From: Actinomadura sp. NAK00032 | GTDB lineage: Bacteria; Actinomycetota; Actinomycetes; Streptosporangiales; Streptosporangiaceae | Assembly (NCBI RefSeq): GCF_013364275.1 | Contig: NZ_CP054932.1 | Location: forward strand, 3,782,001 to 3,846,000 | Length of the DNA: 64,000 bases | Direction: 5' to 3' | Shown: positions 1 to 6,594 of the stretch, piece after piece | Layout of the letters: each line of letters starts with the position of its first letter | How positions within the stretch are numbered: the stretch's first letter is position 1 | The notes under the pieces: generated by a model | Told to the model about the DNA's origin: nothing | The model's input: only the letters and a program-made list of their open reading frames with translations | Databases searched by the model: none | Program-made: the position numbers and the translations under genes

Positions 1-1
1 A

Positions 2-88
2 TGGGCGCTCGTCTGGCGCACCGCCAACAGAGCCCCGCTCCTCCAGGCTTTCGCCCAGACCGTCCGAGACCTCGACACCCCCGGCTAG
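2..88 (+). CDS. LysR-type regulator, C-terminal end only (partial)
   Basis: An open frame enters from the left edge and stops at TAG (86-88). Its 28 residues (WALVWRTANRAPLLQAF..., then VRDLDTPG) resemble the last strand and helix of a LysR substrate-binding domain, where an 'LAWR' strand is followed by a short helix and the C-terminus. The rest of the gene lies outside the window, so its target and neighbours cannot be judged. The call rests on this short stretch and is tentative. Confidence 0.4.
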   Translation, partial: WALVWRTANRAPLLQAFAQTVRDLDTPG

Positions 89-217
89 CCGCCGCGGACA
101 CCGCTCTGTGCTCAGGGCTCTCGGCGACCAGGGCCCCAAGCCGGTCATGATCTTGGCTGGCTGGGAGCCAAGCGCGAGCATCGCAGCGGGACGGTACGTC
201 CGGTGGCTGCGGTGGCG

Positions 218-628
218 TCAGAGGCAGATCTCCTCGTCGCGTTCGACGACCGCGTCGACGGCCAGGTGCAGCAGGGCCGTCAGACGGGGTTCGAGTTCGT
301 CGGCGGGGACGGCGCCGACGAGGGCGGAGAGCGTGATCCGATCGCGGGCCGCGACGGCGGCGAGCACCCGCGCGGTCCAGCGCGCCGGAGCCGGCGCCCG
401 TTCGATGTCGGGGCGGACGCCGGTGCCCGGCGGGTGCTCGTCCAGGATCGTCCTGCACCAGACGGTGACGAGGCGTTCCACCGCGGCGGGCCCGCGGCTG
501 ACGGCTAGGGCGGTCAGGGCGCGGCTCCGGCGGTGCTCTCCGTAGACGGCGGCCGTCAGCGCCCGCCCGGCCAGCAGCCCGGCGTGCCAGCGGAGGGTGA
601 TTTCGGCTGCCCTGTGCCGGATCGGCAT
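218..628 (-). CDS. Hypothetical protein, third gene of the sigma-factor operon
   Basis: A 136-residue soluble protein with no recognised family. It begins 16 bases after the stop of the membrane-protein gene, and a GGGAGG ribosome binding site sits just before its ATG, so it is probably the last gene of an operon that starts with the SigE-type sigma factor at 1508-2014. The sequence is Arg/Ala/Leu-rich and mostly helical in appearance, with an acidic C-terminal end (VVERDEEICL). No signal peptide or membrane segment is visible. Function is unknown; the reading frame is believable because of the RBS, spacing and codon pattern. Confidence 0.55.
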   Translation of the reverse strand: MPIRHRAAEITLRWHAGLLAGRALTAAVYGEHRRSRALTALAVSRGPAAVERLVTVWCRTILDEHPPGTGVRPDIERAPAPARWTARVLAAVAARDRITLSALVGAVPADELEPRLTALLHLAVDAVVERDEEICL

Positions 629-644
629 CGCCGCCTCCCAGCGG

Positions 645-1511
645 TCAGTCGCAGAGCGTGGGGCGCGGGCTGGTCAGGCCGTCGGTGCAGTCCTCGGGGA
701 CGAAGCCGGCCTCTTCCGTCGGGACCTGCGGCCGCCACGTGTGGACGGCCTTGCCCGCGCCGTCGTAGCCGGTCACGGTCGCGACGCGGATCGTGGGCGA
801 GCTCATCGCGCCCTCCGACATCGGGCCGGTCGCCTCGTCGTCCGGCATCATCCGGGTCGGGGTCTGGGCGATGAAGAAGCCGTCGTGGACGGCGACCCGC
901 GCGGTACGCCCGCCGTCCCACGCCACGTCGACGCGGGTCACGCCGGGCTTGGCGCGGCCGACGACCACGGCGTGCAGTTCGTCCCACTTCATGGCCTGCA
1001 CCTGCCGGATGCCGTCCACGCGGAGCGGCGCGTCGAAGCCGAAGAGGCCGCCGTCCGTCCCGCCGGGCCAGGCGTGCACCTGCGGCGGTTCGGTGTTGTC
1101 GCCCCCGCCGGTCACGCAGAGGACGTAGCCGCGGGCGCCGCCGATCTCCACGAGCTGCCCGCCCGGCACCCGCTGCCGCGTCAGCACCCGGAAGTCCGAC
1201 ACCCGTCCGCCGCGCAGGCAGGCGCGGGTGATCGCCCGCTCCTCGGGGGTGTCGTCCGGCAGCGCGTCCGCGATCCGCGACGGCCCTCCCGTGGGGCCGA
1301 GGACGCGGGACTCGGGCCGGTCGCCACCCGCGATGACGGCGACGGGGACGACGGCCGCCAGGGCGAGCGCCGCCGCACCGGCGGCCGTCCTCATCCGGCG
1401 GCGGGCGGCGGTGCGGAGGGCGCGGTCGGTGAGGCGGTCGGTGAGGTCGTCGGCGGGCTCGGCGCGGTCGGCGAGCGCGGTGAGGGCGTCCTTGAGCATC
1501 TGGTCGGTCAT
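645..1511 (-). CDS. Single-pass membrane protein co-encoded with a SigE-type sigma factor
   Basis: A 288-residue protein with about 40 cytoplasmic residues, one hydrophobic segment (about residues 41-62, AAGAAALALAAVVPVAV) and a large extracytoplasmic part that contains several cysteines. The ATG at 1511 overlaps the sigma-factor stop as ATGA, which fixes the start; the frame continues upstream only as a shadow of the sigma gene. Operon position and topology fit a membrane partner of the sigma factor, perhaps an anti-sigma factor, but I see no zinc anti-sigma (HxxxCxxC) motif. The partner role is therefore inferred from context. Confidence 0.6.
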   Translation of the reverse strand: MTDQMLKDALTALADRAEPADDLTDRLTDRALRTAARRRMRTAAGAAALALAAVVPVAVIAGGDRPESRVLGPTGGPSRIADALPDDTPEERAITRACLRGGRVSDFRVLTRQRVPGGQLVEIGGARGYVLCVTGGGDNTEPPQVHAWPGGTDGGLFGFDAPLRVDGIRQVQAMKWDELHAVVVGRAKPGVTRVDVAWDGGRTARVAVHDGFFIAQTPTRMMPDDEATGPMSEGAMSSPTIRVATVTGYDGAGKAVHTWRPQVPTEEAGFVPEDCTDGLTSPRPTLCD

Positions 1512-2014
1512 GGTCGGCTCCCGGTGGGGGTGAGATGGGCGGCCAGGTCGGGAGCGAGTTCCCGGAGCCGGGCGACGGCGCGGTGGGTCTGGCTGCGGAC
1601 GGTGCCGACCGAGCAGCCCATGATCGCGGCGACCTCGCGTTCGGGCAGGTCCTCGTAGTAGCGCAGGACGAGCACGGCCCGCTTGCGCGGCGGCAGCGCC
1701 AGCAGCGCGCGTTCCAGCGCCAGCCGCAGGTCGACGTCCGGGCTCGCGGACGGCAGCTCCGGCGGCTCCGCGACGACCGACTCGCGGCGCCGCCGGCGCC
1801 ACCGGTTGACCTGCTCGTTGTACATGGCGCGGCGGACGTAGCCCTCCGGGTTGTCGCGCACGCGGCCCCATCGCGCGGCCGTCTTGGCCAGCGCGTTCTG
1901 CAGCAGGTCCTCAGCGGCGTGCTGGTCCCCGGCCAGCACGTACGCCGTCCGGATGAGGCTGCCGGACCGTGCCGCCACGAACGCGGCGAAGCTCTCGCGG
2001 GCCTCTCGGTTCAA
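1508..2014 (-). CDS. SigE-family (ECF) RNA polymerase sigma factor
   Basis: A 168-residue ECF sigma factor. Region 2 lies at about residues 10-75 (FAAFVAARSGSLIRTAYVL, then AAEDLLQNAL and WGRVRDNPEGYVRRAMYNE). Region 4 lies at about 100-155 (ALLALPPRKRAVLVLRYYED followed by the helix-turn-helix around EREVAAIMGCSVGTVRSQTH). The start is TTG at 2014, with a GAGGAGG ribosome binding site a few bases upstream. The 3' end overlaps the membrane-protein gene by four bases, so translation is probably coupled. It directs RNA polymerase to a small regulon, possibly its own operon; the inducing signal is not visible. Confidence 0.88.
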   Translation of the reverse strand: MNREARESFAAFVAARSGSLIRTAYVLAGDQHAAEDLLQNALAKTAARWGRVRDNPEGYVRRAMYNEQVNRWRRRRRESVVAEPPELPSASPDVDLRLALERALLALPPRKRAVLVLRYYEDLPEREVAAIMGCSVGTVRSQTHRAVARLRELAPDLAAHLTPTGSRP

Positions 2015-2292
2015 CGGGCCTCCTCTGTGGTGTCACCCCCTCAGACCCGCGAAGGCCCCACGGCTATGCCACCGACACAGATCTTTTCTCGCACCCGTCC
2101 GCCGGGATCGTCCGATCGACCCGTCCGGCCCGCTCAGTAGTCTCGCCGATCGTTGTGTCCGGGCCGCCGCCATGGGTGCGACGGGGCGGAGGGCGGGGCG
2201 GCCGGGAGCCGGGCACGGCCGGGGCTCGCACGCTCGGCGCTCGATCCTCGGGTGGCCGTGCCGGGGCGCCGGCGGCCGGCTCGGACGGGCCG

Positions 2293-3147
2293 TCACAGGT
2301 CGTGGCGGGCGGCCCAGGCGGTGATCGCCTTGGCGATGGCCCCGGGCCGGTCCTCGGGGGCATGGTGTCCGGACGGGCCGCAGGGCTCGGTCTCCAGGGC
2401 GGCGATGTTCGCGGCGCACCACTCGATCATCTGGTCGTTGATGAGGAGGGTGGGGGAGGAGTCGAAGGTGAGCAGGAGCTTCGGCACGTCGGTGCTGGCG
2501 GCGAGCCACCGGTCGTACTCCTCGACGCGTTCGGCCACGTCGGCGGGTTCGCCGTCGAGGGGGAGGGAGCGGGCCCACTCCAGGATGGGGCGGCGGCTCT
2601 CGCGGGTCGGGTAGGGCTCCAGGTAGGCCCGCAGTTCCTCCTCGCCCAGCGGGTCGAGCACCCCGCCGGTGAAGGCCGTCCGCACGAAGAAGTCCTGGTC
2701 GAGCACGAGTGCCTCGCCCTGCGCGCCCCGCATGGCCTCGGCTCGCGAACGCGGGCCCTCGCCCAGTTCGCTCCAGGACATCGGACGGACGATCGTCTCG
2801 AAGAAGGCCACGCCGCGGACGCGCCCGGGGTGCCGGGCCGCCCAGTCGAAGGCCAGCGACCCGCCCCAGTCGTGGCCGACCAGCACCACGTCTTCAAGGC
2901 CCATCCGGTCGAACCAGGCGTCCAGATAGCGGCTGTGGTCGCCGAAGCGGTACGGCACGCCGGGCTTGCCCGAGCGCCCCATGCCGATGAGGTCGGGGGC
3001 CAGCAACCGGGCGTCCGCGCCGATCGCGGGCAGCACGTTGCGCCACAGCCGGGACGAGCCGGGGTTGCCGTGCAGGAAGACCCAGGGGGCGCCGCCGCCG
3101 GTCTCCTCGTAGTACATCGTCGAGTCGAGCACATCGATCGCAGGCAT
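2293..3147 (-). CDS. Haloalkane dehalogenase (alpha/beta hydrolase)
   Basis: A 284-residue alpha/beta hydrolase that reads as a haloalkane dehalogenase, cleaving carbon-halogen bonds to give an alcohol and halide. HGNPGSSRLWRN (26-37) carries the halide-binding Asn28, and GHDWGG carries the nucleophile Asp93 with halide-binding Trp94. FFE ends in Glu117 as the likely catalytic acid, and GPSGHH supplies the catalytic His near residue 262. APDLIGMGRSGKP is the usual family signature. It follows a MarR-family gene by 45 bases on the same strand, which suggests ligand-controlled expression. A general epoxide hydrolase is less likely because of the Asn/Trp halide pair. Confidence 0.82.
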   Translation of the reverse strand: MPAIDVLDSTMYYEETGGGAPWVFLHGNPGSSRLWRNVLPAIGADARLLAPDLIGMGRSGKPGVPYRFGDHSRYLDAWFDRMGLEDVVLVGHDWGGSLAFDWAARHPGRVRGVAFFETIVRPMSWSELGEGPRSRAEAMRGAQGEALVLDQDFFVRTAFTGGVLDPLGEEELRAYLEPYPTRESRRPILEWARSLPLDGEPADVAERVEEYDRWLAASTDVPKLLLTFDSSPTLLINDQMIEWCAANIAALETEPCGPSGHHAPEDRPGAIAKAITAWAARHDL

Positions 3148-3192
3148 GATCAGTCCTTGTCTCTGGTGGGCGGGGGAATCGGCGGAGCGGGA

Positions 3193-3627
3193 TCAGGCCC
3201 CGGTGCGGGCGGCCTCTCGGTCGAGGCGGTCCGTGACCAGTTCGAGGACGCGGGCGGCCGTCTGGAGGTCGCCGGCGGGGATGCCGGCGTAGGCGCGGGC
3301 GATGACCTGCCCGGTCTCGGCACGGACCCGCGCGAACAGCTCCTGCCCGGCCGGGGTGACGGAGTGCTCGGCGGTGAGCATCCCGCCGGCGGCCAGGTCG
3401 CCCAGGATCCGGTGCGCGGCCGCGGGCTCGGCGCTGCGCAGGGCGCTGGTGAGGCGCCCGGCCAGCGCGCCGGCGCCCAGCGGCTCCCCGGCGGTGGCGG
3501 CCAGGGTGAGCGCGATCCAGTGCTGCTTGGTGAGGTCGGTCGTTGCCAGGGCCCGGGCCAGGACGGCCTCGTGCGCGTTCTCGGCCTGGCCGACGATCTT
3601 GGGGTTCAGGGACGCGGTGGGGGACAT
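3193..3627 (-). CDS. MarR-family winged-helix regulator
   Basis: A 144-residue protein with the MarR layout: an N-terminal dimer helix, a winged helix over about residues 30-95 (QHWIALTLAA, then LGAGALAGRLTSAL and GGMLTAEHSVTPAGQELFAR), and a C-terminal dimerisation helix (ARVLELVTDRLDREA). The ATG at 3627 starts the conserved protein; the longer upstream frame is promoter DNA. It is divergent from a TetR gene and 45 bases ahead of the dehalogenase, so it probably controls that gene and itself. Confidence 0.75.
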   Translation of the reverse strand: MSPTASLNPKIVGQAENAHEAVLARALATTDLTKQHWIALTLAATAGEPLGAGALAGRLTSALRSAEPAAAHRILGDLAAGGMLTAEHSVTPAGQELFARVRAETGQVIARAYAGIPAGDLQTAARVLELVTDRLDREAARTGA

Positions 3628-3765
3628 GAGACGGCTCCTTGCGCTCGGTGGGTGCGGCGATCCGCCGACGAGGAAATTATGACACTCAGTCTCGTTTGAA
3701 GACAAGTATCGAAAGAGCCTCATCCTCTTTGGGTCCTCGGACTCGTCCCGAGATAGGCTCCCTCC
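3628..3765. promoter_or_regulatory. Divergent marR-dhaA / tetR promoter region
   Basis: This 138-base gap between oppositely oriented regulator genes is AT-richer than its surroundings, notably around 3672-3720 (GAAATTATGACACTC and GAAGACAAGTATCG). Promoters for both directions should lie here. I see no long, clean palindrome that would identify a specific operator. Confidence 0.4.
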
Positions 3766-4461
3766 ATGGAGAACACCGGGAAGGCCCCCGCCCACGACGG
3801 CACGGCCACGACCGCGAAAGACGAACGTTCTCTGCCGCTGCGCGAGCGCAAGCGGCTGCGCACGCGCCGCACCCTGGCCGAGACCGCGCTGCGCCTGTTC
3901 ACCGCCCACGGCTTCGAGGCCACGACGCTGGAGCAGCTGGTGGAGGAGGCGGAGGTGTCCAAGAGCACCTTCTTCCGCGCCTTCCCCGCCAAGGAGGCCG
4001 TCGCCGTCGAAGCCGAGGCCGAGGTTTGGACGGCCTACACCGCCACGCTCGAGGAGCGCCGGCTGGACGGAGTGATCCTCGACGAGCTCCGCGACGCCCT
4101 CACCGAAGTCGCCGTCGCCCTGGACCCCGGCTGGGACCGGCGCTACGTGGCCACCCGCAAACTGATCCTCGCCTCACCGGCCCTGCTGGCCTACGTGGAC
4201 TACTACCGCACCGGCGTCGAACGCCGGGTCGTCGCCTGCCTGGCCGGCAAGCTCGGCCTCGACGGCGACGACATGCGCCTCCAGGTCCTCGCCGAGCTCA
4301 CCACCACGGCCTGGAGCGTCGCCGCCCGCGACTGGGTCCGCAACAACGCCCACGGCGGCCGCGACCACCTCGCCCAGCGTCTCCATGGCGCCTTCGGCGC
4401 CATCCCCGCAAGCCTGGACCTGCGAGCATCGGGCACCGGCGAACACCGTCCCGGCCAGTGA
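3766..4461 (+). CDS. TetR/AcrR-family regulator
   Basis: A 231-residue regulator. The DNA-binding domain at about residues 28-75 is typical of TetR: RTRRTLAETALRLFTAHGFE, then TTLEQLVEEAEVSKSTFFRAF with the recognition helix at SKSTFFRAF. The C-terminal ligand-binding part is helical (LAELTTTAWSVAARDWV) and resembles actinobacterial regulators that sense hydrophobic or acyl ligands. The gene is divergent from the marR-dehalogenase pair and could cross-regulate it. No ribosome binding site of normal strength is visible before the ATG. Confidence 0.8.
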   Translation: MENTGKAPAHDGTATTAKDERSLPLRERKRLRTRRTLAETALRLFTAHGFEATTLEQLVEEAEVSKSTFFRAFPAKEAVAVEAEAEVWTAYTATLEERRLDGVILDELRDALTEVAVALDPGWDRRYVATRKLILASPALLAYVDYYRTGVERRVVACLAGKLGLDGDDMRLQVLAELTTTAWSVAARDWVRNNAHGGRDHLAQRLHGAFGAIPASLDLRASGTGEHRPGQ

Positions 4462-4676
4462 ACCGGGACGCGTCCCGCGCCGTCCTCAACGCTGTGCCCG
4501 CAAGGGGCGATCGAGCCGCGGTGACGTCTCTGGACCGGTCTGTAAGCCTGCGCTGCCTGCGGAAACACCCGGCGAGTGCACTCCCGTGACCGGGCCGGGC
4601 GTTCCGCTGCCATCTCAGTGTTCCTCGGCAGCGGGGCCGACCGGACCGGGGAGCGGAGGACGGGTGAGCCGGCAGG

Positions 4677-5357
4677 TCAGGCGTTGAAGACGGCCTCGGA
4701 GCGGTCGCGGTTCTCGTACAGGTCCCAGTACAGGGGCGCGATCTGCTCGGGCGTGGCCGTCGGGCCGCCTTCCGGGCCGCCCCCGCCGATCCAGACGTTG
4801 ACCGCTACGTGGGCGGCGTGCACGCCGCTGCCCGCCAGCTCCTTGCTCAGGTTGATCACCCAGTTGCGCAGAGCCGCCTGGGCCGCGTTGGCGTTGCCGA
4901 ACATCGGCACCGGGTCCACGGAACCGCCGCCGGTGGTGAACAGCAAGGTCCCGGAGCCCGCCTCGCGCATCGCGGGCAGCACCGTCTGGGCCGCCGTCAC
5001 GGCGCCGTAGAAGCCGTACTCGATCATCGGCTGCAGATTGTCCACCGTGACCTGCGAGGGAGCGGCCACGGTGAGGCCGGGCACGGGGGAGTGCGGGGCC
5101 GGCGAATACTCCAGTACGTCGATGCCGCCGAAGCGGGCCCTCGCCGCGTCCAGGGCATCTATCAGTGAGGCGCGATCGAGGATGTCGGCGGGGAACCCGG
5201 CGGCCGTGACGCCTTCCCGGCCGAGCTGGTCGGCGAGCGTTTCCAGCTTCTCCTTGGTACGGGCGACCAGGGCGACGTCGAAACCGCGGCTGCCGAAGGT
5301 GCGGGCGATGGCCAGGCCCAGGCCGGGGCCGGCGCCGACGATGGCGAGAGTGGGCAT
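4677..5357 (-). CDS. SDR-fold protein lacking the YxxxK catalytic motif
   Basis: A 226-residue Rossmann-fold protein with the SDR nucleotide-binding start (AIVGAGPGLGLAIARTFGSRG) and a DVLEYSPAP stretch in place of the usual NNAG. The catalytic Tyr-x-x-x-Lys is absent: the aligned position reads about FGNANAAQAALRNW, with Ala and Gln where Tyr and Lys belong. It may bind NAD(P) without classical SDR chemistry. The ATG at 5357 has an AGGAG site 8 bases upstream; the frame continues upstream only as noncoding. It is divergent from the HxlR gene at 5588, a common pairing for redox-responsive or aldehyde-responsive enzymes. Confidence 0.75.
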   Translation of the reverse strand: MPTLAIVGAGPGLGLAIARTFGSRGFDVALVARTKEKLETLADQLGREGVTAAGFPADILDRASLIDALDAARARFGGIDVLEYSPAPHSPVPGLTVAAPSQVTVDNLQPMIEYGFYGAVTAAQTVLPAMREAGSGTLLFTTGGGSVDPVPMFGNANAAQAALRNWVINLSKELAGSGVHAAHVAVNVWIGGGGPEGGPTATPEQIAPLYWDLYENRDRSEAVFNA

Positions 5358-5516
5358 AGTCGGATCTCCTCCGTGTTGGGACCGCCGGGACACGCGGAGA
5401 TCGGATGCCCGGCAGGCGCGTGGATCAGGTGCGGTCGGCCGGAACCGCGCAGCCGACTTCAAACCGGATCTCCACGTTCATGGCCCGACCTCCAATTCTT
5501 ACTGTTGGTGCGTAAC

Positions 5517-5546
5517 GCCAGTATCGGCCAGTATGGAGGGCGATAC
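5517..5546. promoter_or_regulatory. Candidate HxlR operator between SDR and hxlR genes
   Basis: Two exact copies of GCCAGTAT lie one helical turn apart (5517-5524 and 5527-5534). The same stretch contains an inverted pair GTATC (5521-5525) and GATAC (5542-5546). The site lies in the divergent promoter region, 42 bases before the HxlR start, where an autoregulator would bind. Confidence 0.4.
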
Positions 5547-5587
5547 AAAAGGCACAGCGGTGTGCGTGACGGAGGAGAACGGGCGCT

Positions 5588-5995
5588 ATGCAGGACAGTG
5601 CGGGTACCGGGATGGCGGCCTCGGTCGGGCCGTGCGCGAGCATCCCCGCCGATCAGATGGACTTCGTCCGCCAGGTGCTCGACCGGGTGGGCGACAAGTG
5701 GAGCATGTTGATCATCGCCGTCCTGGAGAGCGGCCCGATGCGCTACACCGACGTGCAGCGCCAGATCCCGGGCATCTCCCAGCGCATGCTGACCCACACC
5801 CTCCGCCGACTCGTCCAGGACGGGTTGATCAGCCGGACCGCCTATGCCGAGGTGCCACCGCGCGTCGAGTACGCGCTCGCCCCGCTCGGCGGCGGCCTGA
5901 ACGAGGTCGTCAAGCAGTTGATCGGCTGGGCGGCCGACCACCACGACGAGATCCGCGCCAACCGTTCCCGTGCCGCGTCGGCGCCCCGGTCCTGA
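5588..5995 (+). CDS. HxlR-family winged-helix regulator
   Basis: A 135-residue HxlR/DUF24-type regulator. Its core (about residues 28-115) has VLDRVGDKWSMLIIAVLESG, then MRYTDVQRQIPGISQRMLTHTLRRL (helix-turn-helix) and the wing VPPRVEYALAPLGGGL. The family typically responds to aldehydes, quinones or disulfide stress. A cysteine at residue 16, ahead of the core, could be a redox sensor but this is a guess. The gene is divergent from the SDR gene at 4677 and probably controls it. Confidence 0.82.
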   Translation: MQDSAGTGMAASVGPCASIPADQMDFVRQVLDRVGDKWSMLIIAVLESGPMRYTDVQRQIPGISQRMLTHTLRRLVQDGLISRTAYAEVPPRVEYALAPLGGGLNEVVKQLIGWAADHHDEIRANRSRAASAPRS

Positions 5996-6099
5996 TCGGT
6001 CTGGCGACCGTCCGGGCGGTGGCAGCCGCGCACGGCGGACGCGCCGAACTCATCGCCCGCGCGCACACGATCTTCCGCGTCACGCTCCCGGCCACAGCC
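5992..6099 (+). pseudogene. Remnant of a sensor histidine kinase ATPase domain
   Basis: Overlapping the end of the HxlR gene in another frame is a stretch reading LIGLATVRAVAAAHGGRAEL, followed after a short interval by TIFRVTLPA. This matches the G2 box to C-terminus of histidine-kinase HATPase domains (GLGLATVRAVAEAHGG...GTTFRVTLP), with the first GLG changed to LIG and the GG before TTF lost. Nothing upstream in this frame extends the kinase, so it looks like a leftover tail of a deleted gene. Confidence 0.5.
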
Positions 6100-6594
6100 C
6101 GACGAGCCGCGTGCTCCGGCGGCGAGGACCTTGGTCCCTGGCGGCAACGGTGCCTGCCGGGTGGAATGGAGATGGGCGGGAGAAGCCCATGGAAGGGGAC
6201 GGAGAAGCGGGAGACCGCGCACCGTCCAGCTCGGAACGCTGCCTGAGCGGCGGAGGACTTCTCCCGCCTCCAGCGCTCACCGGAAGCGCGTGCGCGGGAG
6301 CCGGCCGTCGGTGTGGCCGAGCCGAGCACCGATCCGCGGGAACCCCGGCGGCTGCTGCGCGGCGCCGTCCGGGACGGGCAGGTCCCAGGCGGTCGAGGCG
6401 GCCGGGCTGGTGCCGGGCGATTTGGCGAACCGAATCCGGTGTTCTCCGGGACGACCCTGCACCGGCGGTGAGGCGCCGGCGATCGTCTTCGCGACCGGCG
6501 GACACACCGAGCCCGGCCGCATCGCCGCCCTCAGTCAGCGCGCGCCCCCGCCGCGACAGCCCGCTGGAGGCGACGGCATGGTCCGACCGCCCGT
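6100..6594. other. Gap with no supported gene between the kinase remnant and aconitase
   Basis: About 495 bases without a convincing coding frame. Short frames on both strands lack ribosome binding sites and family motifs. It sits at the 3' end of the minus-strand aconitase operon and may be decayed sequence continuing from the histidine-kinase remnant. I see no strong terminator hairpin followed by T residues. Confidence 0.4.

Noticed and set aside
645..1871. A 408-residue version of the sigma-operon membrane protein
   Set aside because: The first 120 residues are the shadow of the sigma gene; ATG 1511 with the ATGA overlap is the sensible start.
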